NCBI RefSeq assembly: GCF_003011965.1
Contig: NZ_PXWG01000011.1
Coordinates: 1 to 64,000, forward strand
Length of the DNA: 64,000 nucleotides
Source of the DNA: Streptosporangium nondiastaticum
GTDB lineage: Bacteria; Actinomycetota; Actinomycetes; Streptomycetales; Streptomycetaceae
Reading direction: 5' to 3'
Shown piece after piece: positions 46,274 through 54,562 of this stretch. How positions within the stretch are numbered: the first letter of the stretch is position 1; each line of letters begins with the position of its first letter. A model generated the notes under the pieces. That model was not told the DNA's origin. It was given only the letters and a program-made list of their open reading frames with translations, and made no database searches. Made by a program: the position numbers and the translations under genes.

Positions 46274-46484
46274 GGTGGATCTCCTTCCCGTGGGACGGCA
46301 CGGACTGCGACTGCACAGCCTGCCGGGGACGGCAGCCGCCCGCCAGAGGCGAACCCGGGGAAACGGGGGATCTCCAGCATGACCGGACCCACCCACCGGC
46401 CCGCTCGCGCCCCACCGCGACGGCGTTGCGCACGTCCACGGCGAGGGATGCGACGGGCCGCCCCTTACGTTCGGAAGGTGCCCG

Positions 46485-47159
46485 ATGAACCTCGTGCTCC
46501 AGGCCTTACCGATAGCCGCCCCGACGCTCGGCTGGGCCGCCCACGCCCTCGTCCTCGCCCGCCGCCTGCGCACGGCCCGCACCGACCCGCTCACCGGCCT
46601 CATGCGCCGCGAGGAGTTCACCCACCGGGCGCAGCGGGCCGTCAGGCGGCCGCACGCCGCCGTCCTGCTGCTCGACCTCAACGGCTTCAAGCAGATCAAC
46701 GACACGCACGGGCACGCCGTCGGCGACCAGGTCATCGCGGCCGTCGGCCGGCGCCTGTCCGTCTGGTGCCGGGAGCGCGGCGGGTTCGCGGCGCGGCTGG
46801 GCGGCGACGAGTTCACCGCCGTGGTGCGCCTCGCGCCGGACGCCGACCTGGACTCGGAGCTGACGTACAGCCTCTCCGCGCGGCTCTCGGCGCCCCTGGA
46901 GACCGACAGCGTCACGCTCTCCCCGCGCGCCTCGATCGGCGTCTGCCGCACCAGCCACCGTCCCGGTGCGGGCCTTTCGGACCTGCTGCGGGGCGCGGAC
47001 GAGGCCATGTACACCGCCAAGCGCCTCGGCCAGCACTGGCGCCCCGCCGGGCCCGTGGACGTCTACCGCACCACCAACGGCCGCCGCGACGGCCGGCCGG
47101 GCACCCGCACCGGCGCGCACCTGACGCTGCTCGCACCGATGCGCAGGAACGCGTCGTAG
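46485..47159 (+). CDS. Short GGDEF diguanylate cyclase with one membrane segment
   Basis: The 224-residue protein has a single hydrophobic N-terminal segment (LVLQALPIAAPTLGWAAHAL), then a GGDEF domain beginning TDPLTGLMRREEF with intact ARLGGDEFTAV and C-terminal GADEAMYTAK. The inhibitory RxxD site is absent. It lacks any sensor domain and is a probable membrane-anchored c-di-GMP synthase. ATG 46485 follows GGAAGG. With the upstream GGDEF-EAL protein this makes two c-di-GMP genes within 4 kb. Confidence 0.9.
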   Translation: MNLVLQALPIAAPTLGWAAHALVLARRLRTARTDPLTGLMRREEFTHRAQRAVRRPHAAVLLLDLNGFKQINDTHGHAVGDQVIAAVGRRLSVWCRERGGFAARLGGDEFTAVVRLAPDADLDSELTYSLSARLSAPLETDSVTLSPRASIGVCRTSHRPGAGLSDLLRGADEAMYTAKRLGQHWRPAGPVDVYRTTNGRRDGRPGTRTGAHLTLLAPMRRNAS

Positions 47160-47271
47160 GCGGCCCGGCCCTCGCGCACCCGGCGCCCGCACCCCGCCCG
47201 GCGGGCCGCCGGGAAACCCGACTTGGTATGACTGTTCCTTTAATGATGGAGAAAAGGAGATCCGAAGCCGG

Positions 47272-48825
47272 ATGGACGAGCCTCCGAAGCAGAAGGACGC
47301 CGGCGCGAGCGCGGGCGAGGGCACCCGCACGAGCACGGGCGCGGACGACTTCGTCATAGCGCCACCAGGGCTGCCGGCGCCGGCGGCGCCGCCGGTACCG
47401 CAGATACCACAGATACCGGAGGTACCGCAGATGCCCGCGGCACCGCCGGTGCCGATGGGCGCACCGCCACCCGTGCGCCCCGCCGCCCCGAGACGCACGG
47501 GGCTGATCGTCCTCACGGTGGTGGTCGCGCTGCTCCTCGTCGCGTCGCTGGGCGCGGGCGTCTGGATGTTCCTGGCCTCCAAGAAGGCGGCGCGCGCCGC
47601 CGGGGGCCGGAGCGGGTCGTGGAGCCTGCCGTACACCCGGTCCGGGCTCGAACACCCCAGGATGATCCGCGGCTTGTGGTTCACCGACGAGGCCGTGGTC
47701 AAGGCGCTCCCGGACCGCGTCGTCGGGCTCGACCCGAAGCGCGGCAAGCAGCTGTGGGAGGCCCCCACGCCGGGACCGGGCAGCGTCATGTGCCAGGCGT
47801 CGCCCGACTCGACGGGGAACGTCGCGGTCCTGGCCCGCGGTTCGGGGGAGGAGTGCCACACCTTCTACGCCGTCGACCTGACCTCCGGCAAGACGCTGTG
47901 GGAGCACTCCCTCGACCCCGACGAGTGGGCGCCCGAGAGCACGCCCCGGATCGCCCGCAGCGGTGACGTGGTGGTCGTCTCGGCCAAGGGCGGACTCACC
48001 ACGGCGTTCCGGGTGAGCGACGGCGAGCGGCTGTGGAAGGACGGCGACAAGGGCCTGTACGAGGGCGCCGACGACAAGGACACCTGCCGCGGCCAGGCCT
48101 ACACCGGCGGCAAGCAGCTGGTCCGCATCCGGCGCTGCCTCGTCGGCAGCGCCGACACGGCCTCGTACGCGGAGGCGGTCGACCCCGCTACGGGCCGCGG
48201 GAAGTGGCGCCACCGGCTGGGCGAGCACGGCACGAGCGGCCAGGTCCTCGCCACCTCGCCGATCGTCGTCGACGACCCCGACCAGCCCTTCGCGGGCATG
48301 CGCCTGACCGTCCTCGGGGACGACGGAGCCGTCCGCACCCGCCTCGAAGGCGGTGCCAAGCGCCGCTACGCCCTCACGGGCGGCGACGGCGGCGCGTTCG
48401 CCCCCGACGTCCAGGTCAAGGGCGACAAGCTGGTCATGACGCTGGACGCGGAGGAGGACGACTCCGACGACAACAACCGCATGGCGGCCTGGTCCCTGAC
48501 CACCGGGAAGCGCTTGTGGGAGAAGCGGGCCACCGGATACCTGCAGACGTTCCACCTGGTGGCTTCGGACTCGGACGAGATCCTCGCCTACGTCGCCGGC
48601 AACATCCACGACGCGGCCGCCCTGGTGCGCTTCGACGCGGACACCGGGGTCCGGACCCAGGTCCGCCGCTACCGACCCACCCCCTCGAAGGCCTGGATCG
48701 GCTCCGACCCCTATCCCGTCACGCACGGCCGCAGGCTCTACCTGTCGGCCGGCTATGTGACGGAGGAGCCGGGAACCGGCATCAAGTCCCGGCAGAAGTC
48801 CCTGATCTCCCTGCCCGCCTCCTGA
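47272..48825 (+). CDS. PQQ-like beta-propeller protein with one membrane helix
   Basis: The 517-residue protein has a Pro-rich cytoplasmic N-terminus (about 28-72; QIPQIPEVPQMP-like repeats), one transmembrane helix (about 76-99) and an extracellular beta-propeller of PQQ-binding-like repeats (LDPKRGKQLWEA, DLTSGKTLWEHS, VSDGERLWKDG, LTTGKRLWEK). No catalytic residues are seen; such proteins are often downstream of Ser/Thr kinases as wall-side sensors, but no kinase is nearby. It starts at ATG 47272 and stands alone between the GGDEF gene and convergent azlD. Confidence 0.88.
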   Translation: MDEPPKQKDAGASAGEGTRTSTGADDFVIAPPGLPAPAAPPVPQIPQIPEVPQMPAAPPVPMGAPPPVRPAAPRRTGLIVLTVVVALLLVASLGAGVWMFLASKKAARAAGGRSGSWSLPYTRSGLEHPRMIRGLWFTDEAVVKALPDRVVGLDPKRGKQLWEAPTPGPGSVMCQASPDSTGNVAVLARGSGEECHTFYAVDLTSGKTLWEHSLDPDEWAPESTPRIARSGDVVVVSAKGGLTTAFRVSDGERLWKDGDKGLYEGADDKDTCRGQAYTGGKQLVRIRRCLVGSADTASYAEAVDPATGRGKWRHRLGEHGTSGQVLATSPIVVDDPDQPFAGMRLTVLGDDGAVRTRLEGGAKRRYALTGGDGGAFAPDVQVKGDKLVMTLDAEEDDSDDNNRMAAWSLTTGKRLWEKRATGYLQTFHLVASDSDEILAYVAGNIHDAAALVRFDADTGVRTQVRRYRPTPSKAWIGSDPYPVTHGRRLYLSAGYVTEEPGTGIKSRQKSLISLPAS

Positions 48826-48837
48826 ACTGCGGGGCGG

Positions 48838-49182
48838 TCAGGCGGGGAAGACCAGGTTCACCAGCAGCACGTACACCGCCGTCCCGCCGGTGATGCTGAG
48901 GACCAGGTTGCGCTTCCACAGGTGCAGGCCCGCGGTCGCCAGGAGGCCCAGGGCCTCGGGGGTCCCGTGCGGCGCGCTGGTCAGGGACACGTCGCGCAGG
49001 CTGTATGTGACCAGGATGACCAGGATGCCGACGGGCATGTAGCGGTTGAGGAAGTCGATGACGTCGGCCACCAGGGCGGAGCTGCGCAGCGTCTTCAGGA
49101 CGGCGAAGGGCAGCGCGCGCAGCATGAAGGTGACCGCGAGCATCGTCGCCAGGGCGGCGATCATGTGGGTGGCGCTAGGCAC
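48838..49182 (-). CDS. azlD: AzlD-type branched-chain amino acid exporter subunit
   Basis: The 114-residue protein has four hydrophobic segments and the AzlD pattern (ATMLAVTFMLRALPFAVL; YMPVGILVILVTYSL). AzlC and AzlD together export branched-chain amino acids and analogues in the LIV-E family. GTG 49182 overlaps azlC by eight bases. The pair is beside genes that look dedicated to unusual amino acids, so its cargo may not be leucine or valine. Confidence 0.9.
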   Translation of the reverse strand: MPSATHMIAALATMLAVTFMLRALPFAVLKTLRSSALVADVIDFLNRYMPVGILVILVTYSLRDVSLTSAPHGTPEALGLLATAGLHLWKRNLVLSITGGTAVYVLLVNLVFPA

Positions 49183-49942
49183 GGGACTGCTCCTTCCTGC
49201 GGTGCAGCAGGTAGCGGACGACCAGGGTGGCCGCGAACAGGCTCATGGCGACGACGAGCATCTGACCGGGCGCGACGGCCAGGGCGAGCAGGGCGCAGCC
49301 CAGGGCCAGGAGCGGCGAGGGAATGTCGCGCCCGGCGCGGAAGGTGTCGATGGCGAGGGCCGTGAACAGGGCGGCCATGCAGAATTCGAGGCCGGCCAGG
49401 TCGAGGGAGATCAGGGCGCCGAAAAGGGCGCCGGTGATGCCGCCGAGCACCCAGTAGGACTGCAGGAGGACCTGGATCCACAGGATGCGGCCGCTGCTCA
49501 GTGATGCGGCCGGCCGGGTGGCGGTCAGGGCGTAGGCCTCGTCGGTCAGCGCGTACATGCTGTAGGTCTTCGCGGCCTTTCCCTTCACCCGGTGCAGGGG
49601 AAAGGCCGGGCCGTAGAAGACGTGCCGGAAATTCACCAGGAAGGCGGTGACGGCCAGCTGCGGCAACGACGTCATGGAAAGGATGAGGGCGAGGGCGGGG
49701 AACTCCAGCGATGCGGAGTAGATCATCAGGGAGAACACCGGGGCCCACCACCATGCGAGCCCGGACTGGATGACCAGCAGGCCGAAGGCGAAGCCGAGCG
49801 GGACCATGCCGATTCCCACGGAAATGGTGTCCCTCAGCGCACCGGCCAGATTTCCCGGTTCGGGGGCGGGGGCGGAGGCCGGTTCGGAGGGGGTGGTGGT
49901 GCCGGTGTGCACCTGGCGTATGTCAGGCGACGTCGTGTCCAT
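49175..49942 (-). CDS. azlC: AzlC-type branched-chain amino acid exporter subunit
   Basis: From ATG 49942 the protein has 255 residues, a Pro/Glu-rich N-terminal tail of about 30 and seven hydrophobic segments. SVGIGMVPLGFAFGLLVIQS, LNFRHVFYG-like VNFRHVFYGPAF and ALTDEAYALT are AzlC signatures. An in-frame TTG at 49984 is possible but would place the start inside the control region. It is divergent from the Lrp-type gene that probably regulates it. Confidence 0.92.
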   Translation of the reverse strand: MDTTSPDIRQVHTGTTTPSEPASAPAPEPGNLAGALRDTISVGIGMVPLGFAFGLLVIQSGLAWWWAPVFSLMIYSASLEFPALALILSMTSLPQLAVTAFLVNFRHVFYGPAFPLHRVKGKAAKTYSMYALTDEAYALTATRPAASLSSGRILWIQVLLQSYWVLGGITGALFGALISLDLAGLEFCMAALFTALAIDTFRAGRDIPSPLLALGCALLALAVAPGQMLVVAMSLFAATLVVRYLLHRRKEQSRA

Positions 49943-49945
49943 GCG

Positions 49946-49992
49946 GGCAATATTAGTGCGGATCGGGCGCAGTTTGATTGCCAACTATTGCC
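49946..49992. promoter_or_regulatory. Candidate Lrp operator between azlC and the regulator gene
   Basis: The 80-bp gap contains GGCAATA (49946-49952) facing TATTGCC (49986-49992), and ATTGCC is repeated at 49977-49982 and 49987-49992, exactly 10 bp apart. This arrangement of inverted and phased half-sites suits binding by an octameric Lrp-type regulator controlling both directions. Confidence 0.55.
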
Positions 49993-50022
49993 GTACCGCG
50001 GCCTCTTGGGCATGATTCCTGC

Positions 50023-50463
50023 ATGGATGATCTGGATCGCGCAATCATCATGCATCTTCAGCAGGACGGTCGCCTGACGCACAGCCAACTCGCGGAGCGG
50101 ATCGGCCTGACCCCCTCCCCGGTGCTGCGACGGGTGAAGCGGCTGGAGCAGGAGGGCGTGATCACCGGCTACCAGGCGCGCGTCGATCCCGTCGCGGCGG
50201 GCCGGAGCTTCGAGGTGATGGTCACCGCGGAGCTCCGGGTCAACAACCGGGAGAACGTCGAGGCGTTCGAGGAGCAGGTGGCCTCCTTCGACGAGGTCGT
50301 CGAGTGCCGGCGCCTCTTCGGGCTGCCCGACTACCTCATCTGGGTAGCCGTCGCCGACCTGGAGTCCTTCGAGCGCTTCCTGACGGCCAAGCTGATGGAC
50401 CTGCCGGCGGTCGCCCGCGTCAGCTCCCACTTCACCATGCGCGTGGTGAAGCCCCGCAGGTAG
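50023..50463 (+). CDS. Lrp/AsnC family regulator of azlCD
   Basis: The 146-residue protein has a winged HTH (MDDLDRAIIMHLQQDGR; GLTPSPVLRRVKRLEQEG) and a RAM effector domain (FEVMVTAELRVNNRENV; VEC-type segment CRRLFGLPDYLIWV). ATG 50023 starts the HTH directly, and an in-frame extension upstream would enter the operator. It is 80 bp from divergent azlC, the standard arrangement for Lrp-type control of an amino-acid exporter. It is convergent with the acetyltransferase gene. Confidence 0.93.
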   Translation: MDDLDRAIIMHLQQDGRLTHSQLAERIGLTPSPVLRRVKRLEQEGVITGYQARVDPVAAGRSFEVMVTAELRVNNRENVEAFEEQVASFDEVVECRRLFGLPDYLIWVAVADLESFERFLTAKLMDLPAVARVSSHFTMRVVKPRR

Positions 50464-50498
50464 CTCTCTGCGGGTGACTCCCCGCAGGCGGCTCCCCG

Positions 50499-50948
50499 TT
50501 ACAGGTCGCGCTCCAGCGTGCTCTCGCCCGCGGTGGGGGAGAAGCCCGAGGCGGACCAGAGCCGCACCGCGGCCTCGTTGTCGTCGTGGACGAAGAGGAA
50601 GACCCTGCGCACCCCGCGCTCGCGGAACGCCGCGAGCGTGTCCGCGACCAGCTTCCGCGCGAGGTGCGAGCGGCGGTGCTCGGGGGCGACCACGGCGTGG
50701 CTGATCGTGCCGCGCACGCCGAAGCTGCCCGCGATGACGGCGGCGACGACGCGGCCCGTGCCGTCCCGCATCACCCGGCAGATGTCGGAGGCCTGGGCCA
50801 GGTGCTGCCCGAGCAGGCGGTCGTCCTCCCACTCGCAGTAGGCCGTCTGCGGTGCCGCGCGCAGCAGGCCGATGACATCCGGGATGTCACCGGTGGTCAT
50901 CGGACGCGAGGCCGTCTCGACGGTCTCGCGCACTGCCGTGGCGCTCAT
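50499..50948 (-). CDS. GNAT family N-acetyltransferase coupled to the hydroxylase gene
   Basis: The 149-residue protein has a GNAT fold with the acetyl-CoA loop VVAPEHRRSHLARKLVADTL and the C-terminal motif FVHDDNEAAVRLWSASGF. ATG 50948 overlaps the stop of the dioxygenase gene (TGATG), so the two are translationally coupled. It may acetylate the hydroxylated amino acid or a downstream product, for detoxification or tailoring; this is inferred only from the coupling. Confidence 0.85.
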   Translation of the reverse strand: MSATAVRETVETASRPMTTGDIPDVIGLLRAAPQTAYCEWEDDRLLGQHLAQASDICRVMRDGTGRVVAAVIAGSFGVRGTISHAVVAPEHRRSHLARKLVADTLAAFRERGVRRVFLFVHDDNEAAVRLWSASGFSPTAGESTLERDL

Positions 50949-51715
50949 CAGACCACGGTCTCGTAGGGCGAGCCGGGCAGCGAGAAGGAGATGGCGAGCA
51001 CGTCCCGCTGTCCCTGCCGGTCGCTCGGCGCGCTGATCGGCGTGACGTGGTGCTTCATCTTCCGGTCCTCGAAGATCAGCGTGTCCAGCGGGTCGAGGAA
51101 GGTGGCCTTCGCCAGCGGCTCCTCCTCCCAGGTGAAGACGGTGCTCTCGCCGCCGTCGATGTCGATGCGGCCGATCAGGTGCAGGCCGGCGAAGGGGTAA
51201 CCGTCCGAGTGGATGCCCTCGGGCACGACCTCGTAGGTCTTGCCGGCGTTGACGACGATGCGGATCTGGTGGATCTGGCAGATCCATTTCTGCGAGCGGT
51301 ACTCCTCCTCGATCGGCAGGCTGTCGAAGTCGTACTCCACCAGCGCCTTGAAGAGCGGGTTCTCGACGATGGCGGGCTCGACGTCGCCGAAGTGGCGCTC
51401 CAGGCCGCCGACGAACGAGTTCATCTCCTCGCTCTGCAGGTACGCGACGTGGCTGCGCGGGGTCAATTCCCCGGTGGCGGGCACGTAATCGAAGTCGCTG
51501 TAGCGGCGGGTGCGGGTGGCGAGCTCGCCGCCGCCGAAGTGCGGGTCGACGTCCAGCCGGTCCCACGACGCCGCCATCTCGGCGAAGGCTCCGGAGAGCT
51601 CCTCGGACAGCTGAAGCTTTCCTGCCGGAATCAGTGCGTACCGCTGCTCGCGCAGTTCTTCGCGGCAGTCGACACCGATCCGCGCAATGGACTCGGGAAC
51701 GCTGCTATTCGACAT
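50948..51715 (-). CDS. PF10014-type 2-oxoglutarate/Fe(II) amino acid hydroxylase
   Basis: The 255-residue protein matches the family that includes L-isoleucine 4-hydroxylase and other free-amino-acid dioxygenases. HSDGYPFAGLHLIGR supplies the HxD iron ligands, with a distal histidine in MKHHVTPI and an arginine before LAISFSLPG. ATG 51715 follows GGGGAGGA at ideal spacing. It is divergent from the large operon starting at 52273 across a 557-bp control region, which suggests that both serve one pathway. Hydroxylation of an aliphatic amino acid is the most likely reaction. Confidence 0.85.
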   Translation of the reverse strand: MSNSSVPESIARIGVDCREELREQRYALIPAGKLQLSEELSGAFAEMAASWDRLDVDPHFGGGELATRTRRYSDFDYVPATGELTPRSHVAYLQSEEMNSFVGGLERHFGDVEPAIVENPLFKALVEYDFDSLPIEEEYRSQKWICQIHQIRIVVNAGKTYEVVPEGIHSDGYPFAGLHLIGRIDIDGGESTVFTWEEEPLAKATFLDPLDTLIFEDRKMKHHVTPISAPSDRQGQRDVLAISFSLPGSPYETVV

Positions 51716-51811
51716 GACAGTCCTCCCCCGGCGTTGCCCCGCCGGTGGTCATTGAGGGATTCCCTCTCCTGCATGGGCAAGATCACGGTAGGTGCGGGCC
51801 CTCGGACGCCA

Positions 51812-51823
51812 ACAAGATCTTGT
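51812..51823. promoter_or_regulatory. 12-bp perfect palindrome, candidate operator
   Basis: ACAAGATCTTGT at 51812-51823 is a perfect palindrome. Its half CAAGATC recurs at 51778-51784. It is about 100 bp upstream of the hydroxylase gene and about 200 bp upstream of the plus promoter. A regulator binding here could control the divergent unit. Confidence 0.45.
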
Positions 51824-52015
51824 CCGTATGCTGAGACATCAGGAAAGTGGAATAAGCTTGGATGTCCCTTTATGTCCACCGGCGTTTGTGACACTGTTTT
51901 GGCCGGAGTGGCTTGGATCACACGTGCTGAAGAATTGATTCCGCTTCCGTATCGCGAAAAATTCCGGCCCGTGCCGGAGTGTTAAGTGCGGGACAAGTAC
52001 TGCGCTGCTGATCCC

Positions 52016-52045
52016 TTGACAGTGCTGAACCGCTGTCGATACGTT
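52016..52045 (+). promoter_or_regulatory. Strong HrdB-type promoter of the LeuA-like operon
   Basis: A consensus TTGACA (52016-52021) is followed after 18 bp by TACGTT (52040-52045). It is the best vegetative promoter match in the window. Transcription would begin near 52052, giving a leader of about 220 nt before the first gene. Confidence 0.65.
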
Positions 52046-52272
52046 CGCTGGGGAGCGAGGGAATTCACCCCCAACGGGGCGCAATTGTGCGCAGGGTATG
52101 GGGCCTCGCCGCCGTCGCCGTACGGGGGAATCTTTTCTTCTGCCGGTCCGGGCTGCCCGTTCTATGGCCCGGAGTCCCGGCCTTTCCCCTTCTGTTCGTC
52201 TGCTCGGGTGGTGCAAGCGCCCGAGAGTTCCATTGTTCGTGAACAGCGCACAGGTATGCCGAGGGGGAATTT

Positions 52273-54018
52273 ATGAGGGTGTCGTCTGCCGTCGGCCGGT
52301 CGGCCGGCCAACCCTGGTGGAATACCCAGCAGCCTTCCGGAATGCCGGTACACCGCTACCGGCGCGCCGCACCGCAGGAACTGCCCGGGCCCGGCACCCC
52401 GCGCCCATGGCTCGACCGGCCCCTCGACCGGGCGCCGTTGTGGAGCTCGGTCGACCTGCGGGACGGCAACCAGGCACTGGCCAACCCGATGGACGGCAAA
52501 CGCAAGCGGACGATGTTCGACCTGCTGGTCCGCCTGGGTCTCAAGGACATCGAGGTCGGCTATCCCTCCGCCGCGGAGACCGAGTTCGACTTCGTACGCC
52601 ACCTCGTCACCGGCGGCCACATCCCCGACGACGTCACCATCTCGGTCTTCACGGCGGCCCGCCCGGACGCCATCGACCGCACCTTCGAGGCGATCCGGGG
52701 CGCGGACCGCGCCGTCGTCCACCTCTGCCACGCCACCGCGTGCCTGTGGCGCGAGGTCGTCTTCCGGATGACGCCGTCCGAGGTGATGAAGCTGGCCCGC
52801 GACGGTGCCGAGCGCATGGTGCGGCTGGCCGACCGGGCCGGCGGCGACATCCGCTTCGAGTACTCGCCCGAGACGTTCAACGTCACCGAGCCCGGTTTCG
52901 CCCTGGAGATAGCGAACACCGTCGCCGAGATCGTCGACGCGACCCCGGACCGGCCGCTGACGCTGAACCTGCCGAGCACGGTCGAGATGCACGCGCCGGA
53001 CGTCTTCGCCGACCAGATCGCGTGGATGGACCGCCACCTCGACCGGCGGGACTCGGTCATCCTGTCGGTCCACCCGCACAACGACCGCGGCACCGCGGTC
53101 GCCGCCGCCGAGTACGCCCTGGCCGCCGGCGCCGACCGCGTCGAGGGCACGCTCTTCGGCAACGGCGAGCGCACCGGCAACGTGGACCTGGTCACCCTCG
53201 CGCTCAACCTCTTCAGCCGGGGCATCGACCCGCAGCTCGACCTCTCCGACCTCCCCGCGGTCCGCCGGACCGTGGAGGAGTGCACCGAGATGGCGGTGCC
53301 GCCCCGCCACCCCTACGCCGGCGACCTCGTCTTCACCGCCTTCTCCGGCACCCACCAGGACGCCATCGCCAAGGGCCTCGCCCACCTGCGCGACCAGGCC
53401 GCCTCGGCCGGCCGCGCGCCCGCGGAACTGCCGTGGGACGTCCCGTACTTGCCGATCGACCCCCAGGACATCGGCCGGAGCTACGAGGCGATCATCCGCG
53501 TCAACAGCCAGTCGGGCAAGGGCGGCATCGCCTACGTCCTGCGCAGCGGCTGGGGCCTCGACCTGCCCGTCGAGCTGCGCGTCGAATTCGCCGCGGCGAT
53601 CCAGCAGGTCACCAACGCGACCGGCGTGGAGCTGGAACCGCAGCGCATCTGGGAGGCCTTCCGCGCCCAGTACTGCGACCCGGGCGCCTGGGCCGGCTTC
53701 ACGGCGCCCGGCGCGGACACCGGCACCGGCCCCGGCGACACGGCGGACGCCCTGCTGGCCGCGGCCCGCGAGCGCGGCGTGTACGCCGGAACGGACCGGC
53801 TGGAGCACGACGGCGCCGGGCCCGCGACCGGCGCCGCGCACGCCTGCTACGCCCGGATCCTCGTCGAGGACCGGCCCGTGTGGGGCGTGGGCCTGGGCGG
53901 GACGGCCGGGGCGGCCACGGAGAACGCCGTGTTGTCGGCCCTGCACCGCAGCGGGGCCCGGCCCCAGGACAGCGCGCCCGAGCCGCAGCCGGCCGGGCCC
54001 AAGGAAGGAACCCGATGA
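52273..54018 (+). CDS. 2-Isopropylmalate synthase-like enzyme (LeuA type 2 paralogue)
   Basis: The 581-residue protein has the complete actinobacterial LeuA layout: MPVHRYR N-terminal arm, catalytic barrel with SVDLRDGNQAL and the metal-binding HPHNDRGTAV, GTLFGNGERTGNVDLV, a helical linker region, and a C-terminal LeuA-type regulatory domain (about 495-560) that looks abbreviated. The family condenses acetyl-CoA with a 2-oxo acid. As the first gene of a dedicated operon it is more likely a specialised homologue acting on an unusual 2-oxo acid than the housekeeping leucine enzyme. ATG 52273 follows AGGGGG. The MaoC gene overlaps its stop. Confidence 0.85.
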   Translation: MRVSSAVGRSAGQPWWNTQQPSGMPVHRYRRAAPQELPGPGTPRPWLDRPLDRAPLWSSVDLRDGNQALANPMDGKRKRTMFDLLVRLGLKDIEVGYPSAAETEFDFVRHLVTGGHIPDDVTISVFTAARPDAIDRTFEAIRGADRAVVHLCHATACLWREVVFRMTPSEVMKLARDGAERMVRLADRAGGDIRFEYSPETFNVTEPGFALEIANTVAEIVDATPDRPLTLNLPSTVEMHAPDVFADQIAWMDRHLDRRDSVILSVHPHNDRGTAVAAAEYALAAGADRVEGTLFGNGERTGNVDLVTLALNLFSRGIDPQLDLSDLPAVRRTVEECTEMAVPPRHPYAGDLVFTAFSGTHQDAIAKGLAHLRDQAASAGRAPAELPWDVPYLPIDPQDIGRSYEAIIRVNSQSGKGGIAYVLRSGWGLDLPVELRVEFAAAIQQVTNATGVELEPQRIWEAFRAQYCDPGAWAGFTAPGADTGTGPGDTADALLAAARERGVYAGTDRLEHDGAGPATGAAHACYARILVEDRPVWGVGLGGTAGAATENAVLSALHRSGARPQDSAPEPQPAGPKEGTR

Positions 54019-54548
54019 GCGACCCGGCGCTGCCGGCCTACGTCGAGCTGGAGCCCGGCCGGTTCCGCGAGGACACGGGCCTGGCCTACGAGGACTACGT
54101 CGTCGGCCACGTATTCGAGCACCGCCCCGGCCGTACGATCACCACCACGGACAACATCTGGAGCTCGCTGCTCTGCCTCAACCTGCACCCGCTCCACATC
54201 GACGACGTCTACGCCTCGGGGACGCAGTTCAAGAAGCTGCTCGTGTCCAGCCTGGTGACGTTCGGGATCGTGAACGGCATGACGGTCAAGACCATCAGCC
54301 AGCGGGCCGTCGCCAACCTGGGCTGGGACAAGGTGCGGCTCAGCGCCCCCGTCTTCGTCGGGGACACCCTCTACGCCGAGACCACGATCACCGGCAAGCG
54401 GCCGTCCGGCTCCCGGCCCGGCGAGGGCATCGTCACGGTCCACACCGTGGGCCGCAACCAGGACGGGGTCCAGGTCATCGAGTTCGACCGCACCGTCCTG
54501 GCGGCCATGCGCCGGCCGGGCACCCCGGCCACCGACCCCCAGTCCTGA
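54015..54548 (+). CDS. MaoC-like (mesaconyl-CoA hydratase-type) dehydratase
   Basis: The 177-residue hot-dog-fold protein contains LNLHPLHIDDVYASGTQF, the hydratase-2-type motif with the catalytic His in the form seen in mesaconyl-CoA hydratases. It would hydrate or dehydrate a branched CoA ester. It begins at ATG 54015 inside the LeuA-like stop (ATGA). A CitE-like lyase is encoded two genes on; in the ethylmalonyl-CoA pathway a hydratase and lyase of these families act in sequence, so they may do so here. Confidence 0.88.
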   Translation: MSDPALPAYVELEPGRFREDTGLAYEDYVVGHVFEHRPGRTITTTDNIWSSLLCLNLHPLHIDDVYASGTQFKKLLVSSLVTFGIVNGMTVKTISQRAVANLGWDKVRLSAPVFVGDTLYAETTITGKRPSGSRPGEGIVTVHTVGRNQDGVQVIEFDRTVLAAMRRPGTPATDPQS

Positions 54549-54562
54549 GACAGGAGACGCCC

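Larger units (their letters stand above)
51716..52272. other. 557-bp divergent control region
   Basis: This gap lies between the minus-strand hydroxylase-acetyltransferase pair and the plus-strand LeuA-like operon. It is clearly richer in A and T than the genes on either side, especially 51840-51965. It carries the palindrome and the plus promoter listed separately. A 96-codon frame at 51986-52276 has no ribosome site and no recognisable protein character, so I do not call it a gene. The predicted 5' leader of the operon is about 220 nt. Confidence 0.6.

Noticed and set aside
43179..46439. 1086-codon open frame on the minus strand opposite the GGDEF-EAL gene
   Set aside because: It is antisense to a gene with clear PAS, GGDEF and EAL motifs. 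Its sequence is Gly/Ala/Val/Arg-rich without domain motifs, as expected for the shadow of a high-GC gene.
51986..52276. 96-codon frame in the leader of the LeuA-like operon, as a possible leader peptide or small gene
   Set aside because: No Shine-Dalgarno site, no run of leucine or other regulatory codons, and no recognisable protein character. It also starts upstream of the predicted promoter.
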